DNA from: Verrucomicrobiota bacterium
GTDB taxonomy: Bacteria > Verrucomicrobiota > Verrucomicrobiia > Opitutales > Opitutaceae
Direction: 5' to 3'
DNA: 51,927 nt
NCBI GenBank assembly: GCA_016222805.1
Contig: JACRQG010000010.1
Span: 1-51,927, forward strand
Below are positions 1 through 7,541 of this stretch, piece after piece. Both the position numbers and the translations under genes were made by a program. The notes beneath the pieces are model-generated. The model worked only from the letters and a program-made list of their open reading frames with translations, did no database searches and was not told the origin of the DNA. Numbering within the stretch: position 1 is the first letter of the stretch; every line of letters starts with the position of its first letter.

Positions 1-21
1 CCCCAATAGCGTCCAATCAGA
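1..21 (+). repeat. Left terminal inverted repeat of the IS
   Basis: Pairs with 1288-1308 over about 21 positions with four mismatches in one block. It overlaps the transposase stop codon at 17-19. Confidence 0.85.
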
Positions 22-1186
22 ACCCATTCAACGTTAGCTGGTTCTGTGTATTGGAATCGGACTTGCTTGTATCAGGTTCGGCAAACAACTCAACGATAGG
101 TACTTTCTGAAACGCGTTCACGGAGAGGATTTGCAAAACCGCGGTCAGCGAACGGGTGAGCCCGAGTTGCTTGCGTGTGATCGCAACGGCGAGGTAGGTG
201 CAGATCGCGGTCCAGAGCTGGACCCGCACGGCGTTGGAGGTAGTGCCGTAAAAACTACGAATGCGCAGGTTCTGCTTCACCCAGCGAAAGAAGATCTCGA
301 TCTGCCAACGCTGTCGGTAGAGTTCGCTGATGGTCGCCGCTGGCAGCGTCCACTGGTTAGTCCAAAACGCCATGCGGCGCGAATGTTCGGCATCGAAGTT
401 CCCGACTCGGCGCATGCGCTCGGGCCAACTGCGTCGAGAATCACCACCGTTGAAGCGGATGGTTTGGTCGCAACGCAGTGTTGTGGTTCGGTCTACCGGT
501 CGCGATTCCGCCACGTAAAACTTCAGGTCGGGGCGTTCCCGGATGACGAAGAACGCACCTTCGCGGGTGAAGCGTTGGAGTCGGCGCAGATCCAAGTAAC
601 CGCGATCCATGACGTAGTAGCTCCCCGCTTCGAGCGGGATCTCATCCAGCCAGGCCATCTCGTTCTGCTCGCCGCGGGTGATGGTGACGAACGAGGGCAA
701 CGGCCCGCGCAGATCGAGCATCGTATGCATTTTTACCGCGGCATCCGTACCAGTCCAGTTGGCCCACGGACAGAGTGCCAGGCTCAGATCGATCATCGTG
801 GCGTCGAGCGCGTAAAGCTCGCCCGCCAAATCCACCCCGAAAGGTTCGTTGCGATAGAGCGAACGGGCGCGTTGCATCATCCGCTGGCCGAGTTCGGCGA
901 AAAAGCGCCAGTCGCGGTGCTCGTTCGCGTACGCCAGAGTGCTGCGCCGGACAGCTCGACGAAACCCCAGGTGGTATGCGAGCGACCGCTGCGAACTGAG
1001 GCATGCCTCAATATCGCGCAGACTCTCGCGAAACGTGAGCTGCGCGAACGCCATCGCCGAGAAATGCTCCCACGCCGTAAAGCCAAGTTTTGCCGAGTCC
1101 ACTCCGTGCCGCCGCGCTACACGCTGAAACTCCCAGTGCGGCATCCGCTCCATCACCTGCGAGAACACAAACTTGCCAGAGTGCAT
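17..1186 (-). CDS. IS4-family DDE transposase
   Basis: 389-residue transposase that would cut and rejoin the element ends. The N-terminal region (about 1-80) resembles the DUF4372 domain common in IS4-group transposases, with a SLRDIE segment followed by a YHLGF segment. Catalytic motifs are visible: the first Asp in LDATMIDLS, the second in VMDRGYLDL, and the Glu in the IS4 signature YRQRWQIEIFFRWVKQ (Y-x2-R-x3-E-x6-K). The frame is intact, with no stop or frameshift, so the element may still be active. Its stop codon lies inside the left inverted repeat. It is transcribed in the same direction as the interrupted regulator, which therefore reads into the element's promoter-proximal end. Confidence 0.93.
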   Translation of the reverse strand: MHSGKFVFSQVMERMPHWEFQRVARRHGVDSAKLGFTAWEHFSAMAFAQLTFRESLRDIEACLSSQRSLAYHLGFRRAVRRSTLAYANEHRDWRFFAELGQRMMQRARSLYRNEPFGVDLAGELYALDATMIDLSLALCPWANWTGTDAAVKMHTMLDLRGPLPSFVTITRGEQNEMAWLDEIPLEAGSYYVMDRGYLDLRRLQRFTREGAFFVIRERPDLKFYVAESRPVDRTTTLRCDQTIRFNGGDSRRSWPERMRRVGNFDAEHSRRMAFWTNQWTLPAATISELYRQRWQIEIFFRWVKQNLRIRSFYGTTSNAVRVQLWTAICTYLAVAITRKQLGLTRSLTAVLQILSVNAFQKVPIVELFAEPDTSKSDSNTQNQLTLNGF

Positions 1187-1263
1187 CCCGCCACACGGCG
1201 GATCGCGGAATCGCCGTCAAATCGTGAGCACCCCTTCAGTCACGTAGCGCCACTCAAAATAAA

Positions 1264-1962
1264 TCACTTAGGAGACTCGCACACCACTCTGATTGGACAG
1301 CATTGGGGGAAGAAGGTGGAGCGGCGCCCGAACTTGGTGTGATCGAGGCAGAAGATCACCTTGGCGGCTCCGGCCATCATCGCGCGCTGGATGTCGACGA
1401 TCAGGGCGTGGGAGTTGTAGATGCCCTCCGACGAGATGCCGCTGCCGCTGAGAATCGCGACGTCGGCATGCATGCGCGAGAACGTCTCCACCGCGTGCGG
1501 TCCCACCAGCGTGCCCAGGCGCGGATAGATCACGCCACCGGAAAGGTGCACTTCGTGGCGGACGGACGCGGAGAACAGGTTGGCGACGGGCAGGGAGTTG
1601 GTGATGATCTGCGCGACCTTGTCGTCGAGACGCTTGGCGACGTGAAAGCAGGTCGTGCCGCTGTCGATGATGACGTTCTGCCCCGGCTGGATGAGGGCGG
1701 CGCAGGCCTCTCCGAGGCGCTCCTTTTCGGCGACCTGATGGGTGTCGCGGACGTTGAAGACGAACTCGTCACTCTTGGATGGTTGGAGCGAGCGGGCGCC
1801 TCCGTGAGTGCGGCGAATGGTCTTCCCGGCTTCCAGGGTGGCGAGGTCGCGGCGCACGGTGGAGGTCGACACCCCGACGTGTTGGGCAAGTTCCTCCAGC
1901 GACGCGAATTCGGACCTCTGCAGGTAGGCCTCGATTTTCGCCTGGCGCTCCTCGGCTTGCAT
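1264..1962 (-). CDS. DeoR-family transcriptional regulator, 3' end replaced by IS sequence
   Basis: 232-residue product of a DeoR/GlpR-type regulator, presumably the sugar-responsive regulator of the divergent BMC operon. Residues about 5-57 form the winged HTH (SLEELAQHVGVSTSTVRRDL, then RRTHGGA). The sensor domain shows IIDSGTTCFHVA, ITNSLPVAN and LSGGVIYPRLGTLVG. DeoR proteins usually run to about 250-260 residues. Here the native frame ends at DHTKFGRRSTFF and the last 14 codons come from the IS end, so roughly 20-30 native residues are missing. The lost part is the end of the effector-binding domain, not the DNA-binding domain, so operator binding may survive while sugar response is changed. 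The ATG at 1962 gives a canonical N-terminus. Confidence 0.88.
   Translation of the reverse strand: MQAEERQAKIEAYLQRSEFASLEELAQHVGVSTSTVRRDLATLEAGKTIRRTHGGARSLQPSKSDEFVFNVRDTHQVAEKERLGEACAALIQPGQNVIIDSGTTCFHVAKRLDDKVAQIITNSLPVANLFSASVRHEVHLSGGVIYPRLGTLVGPHAVETFSRMHADVAILSGSGISSEGIYNSHALIVDIQRAMMAGAAKVIFCLDHTKFGRRSTFFPQCCPIRVVCESPK
1288..1308 (-). repeat. Right terminal inverted repeat of the IS
   Basis: Minus-strand copy of the 1-21 repeat, next to the 3'-truncated regulator. The four mismatches with the left repeat form one internal block. Confidence 0.85.
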
Positions 1963-2063
1963 GTCGGTGGAAAGTTTTGGAAGGTTTTGGCAACAATTGC
2001 AACTCTTCCTTGACTCTTTGGGAGAGATTTGGCGTATCTGGGCGCGTTTTCTGCCACCGCGCC
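1963..2063 (+). promoter_or_regulatory. Divergent promoter/operator region of deoR-type gene and BMC operon
   Basis: This 101-bp gap separates two divergent starts and is AT-richer than its surroundings. It holds a direct repeat of GTTTTGG at 1974-1980 and 1984-1990 (10-bp period, so on one helix face) and a CAATTG core at 1994-1999. A TTGACT hexamer at 2010-2015 could be a -35 element for the BMC operon, but the matching -10 (around TATCTG, 2035-2040) is poor. Operator assignment is inference. Confidence 0.4.
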
Positions 2064-2741
2064 ATGTCCCTGCCTCCGCCTCTTCCTCATCGCGTCGAGA
2101 TTGAGCACCTCGTTCGAAGGGCGATCTATCAGCGGGTGGGACGCTCGCTGCCGCGGGCGGTGCAGGCGCCGAACCCGCTCCTGGTGAATGTGAGCGCGCG
2201 TCATTGCCACCTCACGCCGGCGGCGGTGGAGATTCTCTTCGGCAAGGGCGCGAAGCTCACGCCGATGAAGTGGCTGTACCAGAAGGACCAGTTTGCCGCC
2301 AAGGAGACGGTCACGCTGATCGGGCCGCGCAGCCGGGTGATCTCCAACCTGCGCATCCTCGGTCCCTGCCGCGACCTGAACCAAATCGAACTCGCGCTCA
2401 CCGATGCGATCGCGTTTGGGTTCGACATTCCCATCCGCTCTTCCGGCAACATCGCCGGCACGCCCGGCTGCATGCTGATGGGGCCGGCGGGTTTCTTCGA
2501 GATGAAGGAGGGCGTGATTCGCGCGGCGCCCCACGTGCACATGCACCCCGACGACGCGGCGTTCTACGGGGTGAAGGCCGGCGAGTACATGAAGCTGCGC
2601 GTCGGCGGGCCCTGTGCGACGACCTTCGACCGCCTGCTCGTGCGCGTGCATGCCGACTTCAAACTCGAGGTGCACATCGACACCGACGAAGGCAACGCCT
2701 GCGCCCTGCAGCCCGACACACCGGTGGAGCTGGTGCGCTGA
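2064..2741 (+). CDS. pduL: Phosphate propanoyltransferase PduL (BMC phosphotransacylase)
   Basis: 225-residue PduL-type phosphotransacylase (PTAC family), which swaps CoA for phosphate on acyl-CoA made inside the compartment and so recycles CoA there. Metal-site motifs are present: HCHLT with His47 and His49, and PHVHMHPDD with His157, His159 and His161. The GNIAGTPGCMLMGPAG segment is also typical. Residues about 8-26 (PHRVEIEHLVRRAIYQRVG) form a short amphipathic helix before a linker, as expected for an encapsulation peptide. The frame is open much further upstream, but ATG 2064 gives the family's normal N-terminus and lies beyond the divergent regulator. It is the first gene of the BMC operon. 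In this pathway the likely substrate is lactoyl-CoA, which is inferred from the neighbouring aldolase. Confidence 0.92.
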   Translation: MSLPPPLPHRVEIEHLVRRAIYQRVGRSLPRAVQAPNPLLVNVSARHCHLTPAAVEILFGKGAKLTPMKWLYQKDQFAAKETVTLIGPRSRVISNLRILGPCRDLNQIELALTDAIAFGFDIPIRSSGNIAGTPGCMLMGPAGFFEMKEGVIRAAPHVHMHPDDAAFYGVKAGEYMKLRVGGPCATTFDRLLVRVHADFKLEVHIDTDEGNACALQPDTPVELVR

Positions 2742-2798
2742 GTCCAGCGCTTCACCTACGGAATTTCCAACGATCCCTAACTCTCAACGACCCAAACA

Positions 2799-3068
2799 AT
2801 GAATGATTCCATCGGCATGGTAGAAACCCGTGGCTATGTTGGCAGCGTCGAAGCCAGCGACGCCATGGTCAAAGCCGCGAACGTCTCGCTCGTTCGCCAG
2901 ATCCAGATCGGCGGCGGCTTCGTCACCGTCATCGTCAAAGGTGACGTCGGCAGCGTGAAGGCCGCGGTCGAGGCCGGCGCCGAGGCGGCCAAGCGCGTGG
3001 GCGAGCTCATCTGCTCGCACATCATCGCCCGGCCCCACGCCGAGCTGACTCGGACCCTCAGCCTCTGA
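2799..3068 (+). CDS. BMC-H shell protein 1
   Basis: 89-residue single-domain microcompartment shell protein (PF00936) that would form hexagonal tiles of the BMC facets. It shows the family landmarks: GMVETRGYVGSVEASDAMVKAA at the N-terminus, the pore loop IQIGGGFVTVIVKGDV, the helix VKAAVEAGAEAAKRVGE and the closing strand HIIARPH. The pore tripeptide is GGG, different from those of the other two BMC-H proteins. The tail after RPH is short and ends in SL. It lies 57 bp after pduL and has no clear Shine-Dalgarno sequence; the leader is C/A/T-rich. Confidence 0.95.
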   Translation: MNDSIGMVETRGYVGSVEASDAMVKAANVSLVRQIQIGGGFVTVIVKGDVGSVKAAVEAGAEAAKRVGELICSHIIARPHAELTRTLSL

Positions 3069-3116
3069 GGCGCCCTCAGTCGTTCCCTCCCTCACAACCT
3101 CTATCCACTTTTCACC

Positions 3117-3407
3117 ATGGCTCAGGAAGCAGTCGGTATCATTGAAACCAAGGGCTTTTGCGCGATGCTCGAGGCCGCGGATTCCGCCCTCAAGGCCGCC
3201 AGCGTCACGATGACAGGCTACGAGGCCGTCGGCAGCGGCTATGTCTGCGGATTCTTCCGCGGAGATGTCGCCGCCGTGAAGGCCGCGATCGATGCCGCGG
3301 CGGAAGCCGCCGCCAAGGTCGGCGAGGTCGTCGCCGTCCAGGTCATTCCGCGTCCGCACGAGGAACTCGGCGGTCTCGGCAAGTGGCTGCAGCAGGCTCC
3401 CGCCTGA
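3117..3407 (+). CDS. BMC-H shell protein 2
   Basis: 96-residue BMC-H hexamer-forming shell protein. Key segments are GIIETKGFCAMLEAADSALKAA, the pore loop YEAVGSGYVCGFFRGDV (classic GSG pore) and [11 protein letters not shown] near the end. A Cys three residues after the pore tripeptide and another in helix 1 (GFC) are not shared with the other two paralogues. The tail GGLGKWLQQAPA is slightly extended. The leader directly before the ATG (3080-3116) is almost purely C/T/A with no purine-rich ribosome site. Confidence 0.95.
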   Translation: MAQEAVGIIETKGFCAMLEAADSALKAASVTMTGYEAVGSGYVCGFFRGDVAAVKAAIDAAAEAAAKVGEVVAVQVIPRPHEELGGLGKWLQQAPA

Positions 3408-3459
3408 GACTCCGGCGTCCCGCTAGCTAGCTCGCCTGCGGCAACCTGCCGACACTGGC

Positions 3460-3542
3460 CACCACGAAACACTCGAAATACACCAAATGGAAACACGCCT
3501 GAGCGCCCGGGTTGTTTCGTGGGTTGAGTGTATTTCGTGGTG
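3460..3542. repeat. Imperfect palindrome of CACGAAA / TTTCGTG units
   Basis: The left half (3460-3484) carries CACCACGAAA and CGAAATACAC. The right half (3526-3542) reads GAGTGTATTTCGTGGTG, the reverse complement of the combined left units. The spacer holds one more TTTCGTGG. Short CACGAAA-type intergenic repeats are frequent in several environmental bacterial genomes. This copy lies between BMC-H2 and acetate kinase and could fold in the transcript. It is unrelated in sequence to the GC-rich palindromes elsewhere in the window. Confidence 0.6.
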
Positions 3543-3580
3543 ACCGCGTCGGGTCTTTCCGTGGGGCACGCCTCCGCTCG

Positions 3581-4771
3581 ATGAACATCCTCGTCGCCAA
3601 CCTGGGTTCGACCTCGTTCAAGTTCCGGCTCTTTCGTTTCGACGGAGCCGGGGCGGCGGCCTTGCTGGCCAAGGGCGGCTACGAACGCGTCACGGATTAC
3701 GGCAAGGCGATCGACGATTGCCTCGCCGAGTTGCAGGCCGGCGGCCACGTGCGCTCCGCCGCGGATCTGCACGGCGTGGGATTCAAGACCGTGCTCGGCC
3801 GGAACCTGACCGGCTGCGTGCGCGCCGACGAAAAGGTGATCGCCGCGCTCGACGGTTTCCGGGAGATCGCCCCAGCCCACAACCCGCCCTACGCGCTCGG
3901 CATCCAGCGCTTTCGCGAAAAGCTCCCGGGCGTGCCGCTGGTGGCGCTGTTCGAGACGGCGTTCTACCAATGGGTGCCCGAGGCCGCGACCCGTTATGCC
4001 GTGCCGCAGGCTTGGTACGAAGCGGGTGTGCGGCGTTATGGATTTCATGGCGCGAGCCACAAGTTTGTCGCGGAGCGCTCGGCCGAGCTCGTCGGGCGGA
4101 CCGACGTCGCGGAGCGGGTGCGGCGGCTCTACCAGGCCGGGCTGGCGCCGCTTGCGGCGGGAGCGAAACCACTGCGCGTGATCTCGTGCCACTTCGGCGG
4201 CAGCAGCTCGATCACCGGCATCCGCGATGGGGTCGCCATCGGCACGAGCATGGGGCTCAGCCCGCAATCGGGCCTGCCGCAGAACAACCGCGTGGGGGAT
4301 CTCGATTCGGCGGCCGTGCCGTTCGTGATGAAGACCCTCGGCCTCCCGCTCGCGGAAGTGGAGCGCCAGATGACCAAGGAAGGCGGGCTCCTCGGACTTT
4401 CGGGCGTGGGCAACGACATGCGCGACATCCGCGCCGCCGCCGCCCAGGGCAACGCCCGCGCCCGGCTCGCGCTCGACGTCTTCATCCATTCCGCCCGCCA
4501 CTGGATCGGTGCCTTTCTGGTCGAGCTCGGCGGCTGCGATGCCCTCGTCTTCACCGCCGGGATCGGCGAAAACAACCCGGACCTGCGGGCGGCGATCTGC
4601 GGCGGGCTCGGGGATCTCGGAATCTCCCTCGACCCGGCGAAGAACGAGGCCCTCCGCGGGGCCGAAGGCGAAATCACGGCCGCAGGTGCCCGGACGCGGG
4701 TGTTCGTCATACCCGCCAACGAGGAGTTGGTCGTCGCGCGCGAAACCGTGCGCTGCCTCCAGGCCGGCTGA
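3581..4771 (+). CDS. ackA: Acetate/propionate-family kinase of the BMC operon
   Basis: 396-residue acetate-kinase-family enzyme that moves the phosphoryl group from an acyl-phosphate to ADP. With PduL it would convert lactoyl-CoA or acetyl-CoA to the free acid plus ATP. Motifs: the N-terminal phosphate-binding [32 protein letters not shown], the second family signature; [23 protein letters not shown]; and [13 protein letters not shown] near the C-terminus. The usual HLGNG element is replaced by HFGGS, a departure from housekeeping AckA that may reflect a different acyl substrate. ATG 3581 was chosen because it gives the canonical [10 protein letters not shown] start; the open frame upstream runs through the palindromic repeat. 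No encapsulation peptide is evident, so it may act in the cytosol. Confidence 0.9.
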   Translation: MNILVANLGSTSFKFRLFRFDGAGAAALLAKGGYERVTDYGKAIDDCLAELQAGGHVRSAADLHGVGFKTVLGRNLTGCVRADEKVIAALDGFREIAPAHNPPYALGIQRFREKLPGVPLVALFETAFYQWVPEAATRYAVPQAWYEAGVRRYGFHGASHKFVAERSAELVGRTDVAERVRRLYQAGLAPLAAGAKPLRVISCHFGGSSSITGIRDGVAIGTSMGLSPQSGLPQNNRVGDLDSAAVPFVMKTLGLPLAEVERQMTKEGGLLGLSGVGNDMRDIRAAAAQGNARARLALDVFIHSARHWIGAFLVELGGCDALVFTAGIGENNPDLRAAICGGLGDLGISLDPAKNEALRGAEGEITAAGARTRVFVIPANEELVVARETVRCLQAG

Positions 4772-4832
4772 ATTCTCCTCATCCCGTCTCTTTCCCTTTT
4801 TTTTCCCCTTTCACTCAACCACTCCTCCCAAC

Positions 4833-5132
4833 ATGGCCTCCAAAGCAATTGGTCTCCTCGAAACCCGCGGCCTGACCGCCCTCGTCACCGGCGTCGATGC
4901 GATGCTGAAATCCGCCAACGTCACGCTCGCCGGCCCGATGAAGCAGGTGGGCAACGCCCTCGTGTCGGCCGTCGTCATCGGCGATGTCGCCGCCGTCAAG
5001 GCTGCGACCGACGCCGGCGCCCAGGCCGCCCGCACGGTCGGCGAAGTCGTCAGCGTGCAGGTGATTCCGCGTCCGCACGACGACGTCGCCGTGGTGCTGC
5101 CCAAGGCTCCGGCCCCCGCCGCGAAGAAGTAG
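4833..5132 (+). CDS. BMC-H shell protein 3
   Basis: 99-residue BMC-H shell protein. It shows [26 protein letters not shown], the pore region [34 protein letters not shown] and [11 protein letters not shown], followed by an Ala/Pro/Lys tail. The pore tripeptide is GNA where most BMC-H proteins have GSG or GGG, so Asn would line the pore. Canonical PVM-type loci have two BMC-H genes as far as I recall, so this third one is extra. ATG 4833 is chosen because the family N-terminus starts there; a longer open frame begins upstream inside ackA. The 60-nt leader is a C/T tract with no Shine-Dalgarno sequence. Confidence 0.94.
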   Translation: MASKAIGLLETRGLTALVTGVDAMLKSANVTLAGPMKQVGNALVSAVVIGDVAAVKAATDAGAQAARTVGEVVSVQVIPRPHDDVAVVLPKAPAPAAKK

Positions 5133-5256
5133 TCCGGGCTCGCGCCGCGGGCGCGCCGGCAAGGTGCGATCCGTCGCATCGCCGGCGGGCCGGCGCACCG
5201 ACGCACGCACCGGAGGACAACCCTCCTTTCACTTTCACCTTCCCTTTCCCTCTCCC

Positions 5257-5568
5257 ATGTTTCTCGCGCGTGTCATCGGCTCCGTCGTCTCGACCAAGAA
5301 GGATGAGGCGATGAAGGGCCGCAAACTCGTCGTCCTGCGACCGCTGCTGGTCGACGAATCCAATCCCGCGCAGTTCCGGGGTGGCAGCAACACCCTCGTG
5401 GCGGTCGACACCCTCGGCGCCGGGCTCGATGAGGTGGTGCTGTTCTGCCAGGGCAGTTCCGCGCGCCAGGCCAGCGGGATGAAAACGCTGCCGGTGGACG
5501 CCGTCATCGTCGGCATCGTCGATTCGGTGGATGTCCTGAACCAGAAAATCTACCCCGCGAAAACCTGA
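5257..5568 (+). CDS. BMC-P (EutN/CcmL-type) pentameric vertex protein 1
   Basis: 103-residue EutN/CcmL-family protein that would cap the vertices of the shell as a pentamer. It has the family start MFLARVIGSVVSTKKDEAMKG, the KLVVLRPLLVD strand, LVAVDTLGAGLDEVVLFCQGSSAR and the closing VDAVIVGIVDSVDV. ATG 5257 gives this start; the frame is open for 31 codons upstream but that part has no family similarity. The 35 nt before the ATG are C/T-rich. It is the first of three BMC-P paralogues in the operon, a number typical of PVM-type loci. Confidence 0.94.
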   Translation: MFLARVIGSVVSTKKDEAMKGRKLVVLRPLLVDESNPAQFRGGSNTLVAVDTLGAGLDEVVLFCQGSSARQASGMKTLPVDAVIVGIVDSVDVLNQKIYPAKT

Positions 5569-5643
5569 ACCTTCGCCACCGGGCCGCCGTCGTCGGCGGA
5601 AGGGTGAAAGCCCGGTCCCGGCCCGCTCCAACCCAGACCTTTC

Positions 5644-7134
5644 ATGAGCTCCTCCCTGCAACTGGATGAACAAGCCCTGCGCGCCATCGTCGAGGACGTG
5701 ATGCGCAGCCTGGGCCGCTCGCCGGTCACGTCACCCGCCCCGTCGCCGGCGAATGCCGCCGCCGCGGCGGCCGCCTCCGCGCCTGCGGTGCGCAGCGGTG
5801 GACCGCGCTACGGCGTGTTTTCCGACGTGAAGGAAGCCTGCGCCGCGGCGCAGGCGGCGTTCGAGCAGCTGAAGTCCAAGGGCATCGCCGGCCGCGCCAA
5901 GGTGGTCGAGATCGTGAAGACCCTGTGCACGGACAAGGCCGCGGAGTGGGGCAAGTTCGAATTCGAGGAGACGAAGATCGGCCGGCTCGAACACAAGATC
6001 GAGAAGCTGCAGATCGTGAAGCTCGTGCCCGGCGTGGAGTGGATCAAGCCGTACGGGCTCAGCGGCGACCACGGCATCACGATGGAGGAGCACACGCCCT
6101 ACGGGGTCGTCGGGGCGATCCTGCCAGTGACCCACTCGGTGCCGACCCTGAGCGGCAACGTGATCAACATCGTGGCGGCGGGCAACGCGGTGGTGTTTAA
6201 TCCGCATCCGGGCGGTGCCCGGTCGGCCGCGCTGGCGGTGCGCGCCTACAACGAGGCGATCCATGCCGCGCTCGGCATCGAGAACCTGGTCTGCACGGTG
6301 GAGAAGCCGACGCTTGAGACCTTCGACGCGCTGACGAAGAACGAGCACATCCGGCTGCTCTGCGTCACCGGCGGGCCGGCGGTGGTGGCGGCGGCGATGA
6401 AGTCGGGCAAGCGGGCGATCTGCGCCGGACCGGGCAACCCGCCCGTGCTGGTCGACGGCACCGGCTGCCTGAAGAAGGCCGCGCGCGACATCATCCAGGG
6501 CGGGGCTTACGACAACAACCTCCTCTGCATCGGCGAAAAACAGGTCTTCGTCCTCGAGGCTTACTTCGACAAGTTCCTCGACGGCCTGCGGGCGGCAGGA
6601 GCGGCGCAGCTCAACCCCGCGCAACTGGAGAAGCTCACGGCGGCGGCCTTCACCTTCTCGAAGGATGCGGGCGGCTGCTCGCATGCCGCGGTCAACCGCA
6701 AGCTGGTCGGGGCGGACGCGGCCGTCCTGGCGCAGCAGGCGGGCGCGAGCGTGCCGGCCAACACGCCGATGCTCTTTGCCGAGACCGACGTCGAGCATGC
6801 CTTCGTGATGGAGGAGCAGATGATGCCGATGCTGCCCGTGGTGCGGGTGAAGAGCATCGAGCAGGGCATCGAGTTCGCCCGGAAGTCCGAGCACGGCTAC
6901 AAGCACTCGGCGATCATCCACTCGCTCAACGTCGATCACATGACGCAGATGGCGCGGGCCCTCGATACGACCCTGTTCGTGAAGAACGGTCCCAGCGTCG
7001 CCGGCCTCGGCCTCGGCGGCGAAGGCTACCTCAGCTACTCCATCGCCACCACCACCGGCGAAGGTATCACCACCCCCTCCACCTTCACCCGCACGCGCCG
7101 CTGCGTGATGGTCGACAACCTGCGGATCTACTGA
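5644..7134 (+). CDS. CoA-acylating aldehyde dehydrogenase (PduP/EutE-like), BMC cargo
   Basis: 496-residue CoA-dependent aldehyde dehydrogenase that would oxidise an aldehyde, here probably L-lactaldehyde, to acyl-CoA with NAD+. Residues about 7-24 (LDEQALRAIVEDVMRSLG) form an amphipathic helix typical of an encapsulation peptide, joined by an Ala/Pro/Ser linker (about 25-55) to the enzyme. Catalytic-domain motifs include TPYGVVGAILPVTH, NAVVFNPHPGG, CVTGGPAVV and the nucleophile loop DNNLLCIGEKQVFV, where the Cys is equivalent to that of PduP. Near the end GPSVAGLGLGGEGY is the usual substrate-pocket segment. It is followed after 3 bp by the second BMC-P gene, so the two are probably translated together. 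Confidence 0.93.
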   Translation: MSSSLQLDEQALRAIVEDVMRSLGRSPVTSPAPSPANAAAAAAASAPAVRSGGPRYGVFSDVKEACAAAQAAFEQLKSKGIAGRAKVVEIVKTLCTDKAAEWGKFEFEETKIGRLEHKIEKLQIVKLVPGVEWIKPYGLSGDHGITMEEHTPYGVVGAILPVTHSVPTLSGNVINIVAAGNAVVFNPHPGGARSAALAVRAYNEAIHAALGIENLVCTVEKPTLETFDALTKNEHIRLLCVTGGPAVVAAAMKSGKRAICAGPGNPPVLVDGTGCLKKAARDIIQGGAYDNNLLCIGEKQVFVLEAYFDKFLDGLRAAGAAQLNPAQLEKLTAAAFTFSKDAGGCSHAAVNRKLVGADAAVLAQQAGASVPANTPMLFAETDVEHAFVMEEQMMPMLPVVRVKSIEQGIEFARKSEHGYKHSAIIHSLNVDHMTQMARALDTTLFVKNGPSVAGLGLGGEGYLSYSIATTTGEGITTPSTFTRTRRCVMVDNLRIY

Positions 7135-7137
7135 GCC

Positions 7138-7416
7138 ATGATGGTCGCGCGCGTCGATGGGGTGATTGTCGCCACGGTCTGCCATCCGAGCATGACCGGG
7201 CACCGCACGATCATCTGCCAGCCACTCGACGAACAGGGGCGCGAGGAGGGCGGGCCGATCCTGGCGCTGGATCCCTACGGGGCCGGCCAGCACCAGCGCG
7301 TGCTCGTCTCGACCGATGGCTCGCACACCCGGACCCACGTGAAGGATCCCAAGTCACCCCTCCGCAACATCATCCTCGGCGTGATCGACGACGAGGACGC
7401 CCGGGCGGGAAACTGA
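7138..7416 (+). CDS. BMC-P (EutN/CcmL-type) vertex protein 2
   Basis: 92-residue BMC-P paralogue. Family features are MMVARVDGVIVATVCHPSMTG, TIICQPLDEQG and LALDPYGAGQHQRVLVSTDG. The C-terminus (NIILGVIDDEDARAGN) is acidic, and the central loop with SHTRTHVKDPKSP differs from the other two paralogues. Either of two consecutive ATG codons (7138 or 7141) could start it. It begins 3 bp after the aldehyde dehydrogenase stop. Confidence 0.9.
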   Translation: MMVARVDGVIVATVCHPSMTGHRTIICQPLDEQGREEGGPILALDPYGAGQHQRVLVSTDGSHTRTHVKDPKSPLRNIILGVIDDEDARAGN

Positions 7417-7444
7417 GATGAGCAGGAACCAACCGAGGAGACTT

Positions 7445-7525
7445 CCTGTAGGCGGGGCGACCTCGCCCCGCGGATCCTCCGCGGCTTCATTCACGTTGCG
7501 CGGGGCGGGGTCGCCCCGTCTACAG
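7445..7525. repeat. GC-rich palindromic repeat, copy A (inside the BMC operon)
   Basis: Left arm CTGTAGGCGGGGCGACCTCG (7446-7465) runs into CCCCGCG. The right arm (7498-7525) is GGGGCGGGGTCGCCCCG followed by TCTACAG. The arms are near-perfect inverted copies, and each arm has its own internal GGGGCGA/TCGCCCC palindrome. The same design recurs at 43366-43444, 44434-44515, 46086-46150 and 49465-49542, with half-copies elsewhere. In the BMC transcript it would form a strong stem-loop between BMC-P2 and BMC-P3. Confidence 0.85.
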
Positions 7526-7541
7526 CCGTAGCCGCCCTGCC

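Larger units (their letters stand above)
1..1309 (-). mobile_element. IS4-family insertion sequence inserted in the 3' end of a deoR-type gene
   Basis: The element holds one transposase gene and has imperfect terminal inverted repeats. The left end begins CCCCAAT and continues TCCAATCAGA after four mismatched bases. The right end, read on the minus strand from about 1308, begins CCCCAAT and has the same TCCAATCAGA after a different four-base block. The right boundary falls inside the reading frame of the DeoR-type regulator, right after its Ser-Thr-Phe-Phe codons. The left boundary is the first base of the window, so the target-site duplication and the displaced regulator tail cannot be seen. 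The exact outer base is uncertain by one or two positions because each end is a run of C/G. Confidence 0.9.

Noticed and set aside
131-1342. Long open frame on the plus strand opposite the transposase (403 residues)
   Set aside because: It is the antisense shadow of an intact transposase, shows no domain pattern, and runs across the IS end into the regulator.
5133-5256. GCGAT/ATCGC and other small dyads between BMC-H3 and BMC-P1
   Set aside because: Short arms in very GC-rich sequence are expected by chance, and no match to the other repeats was found.
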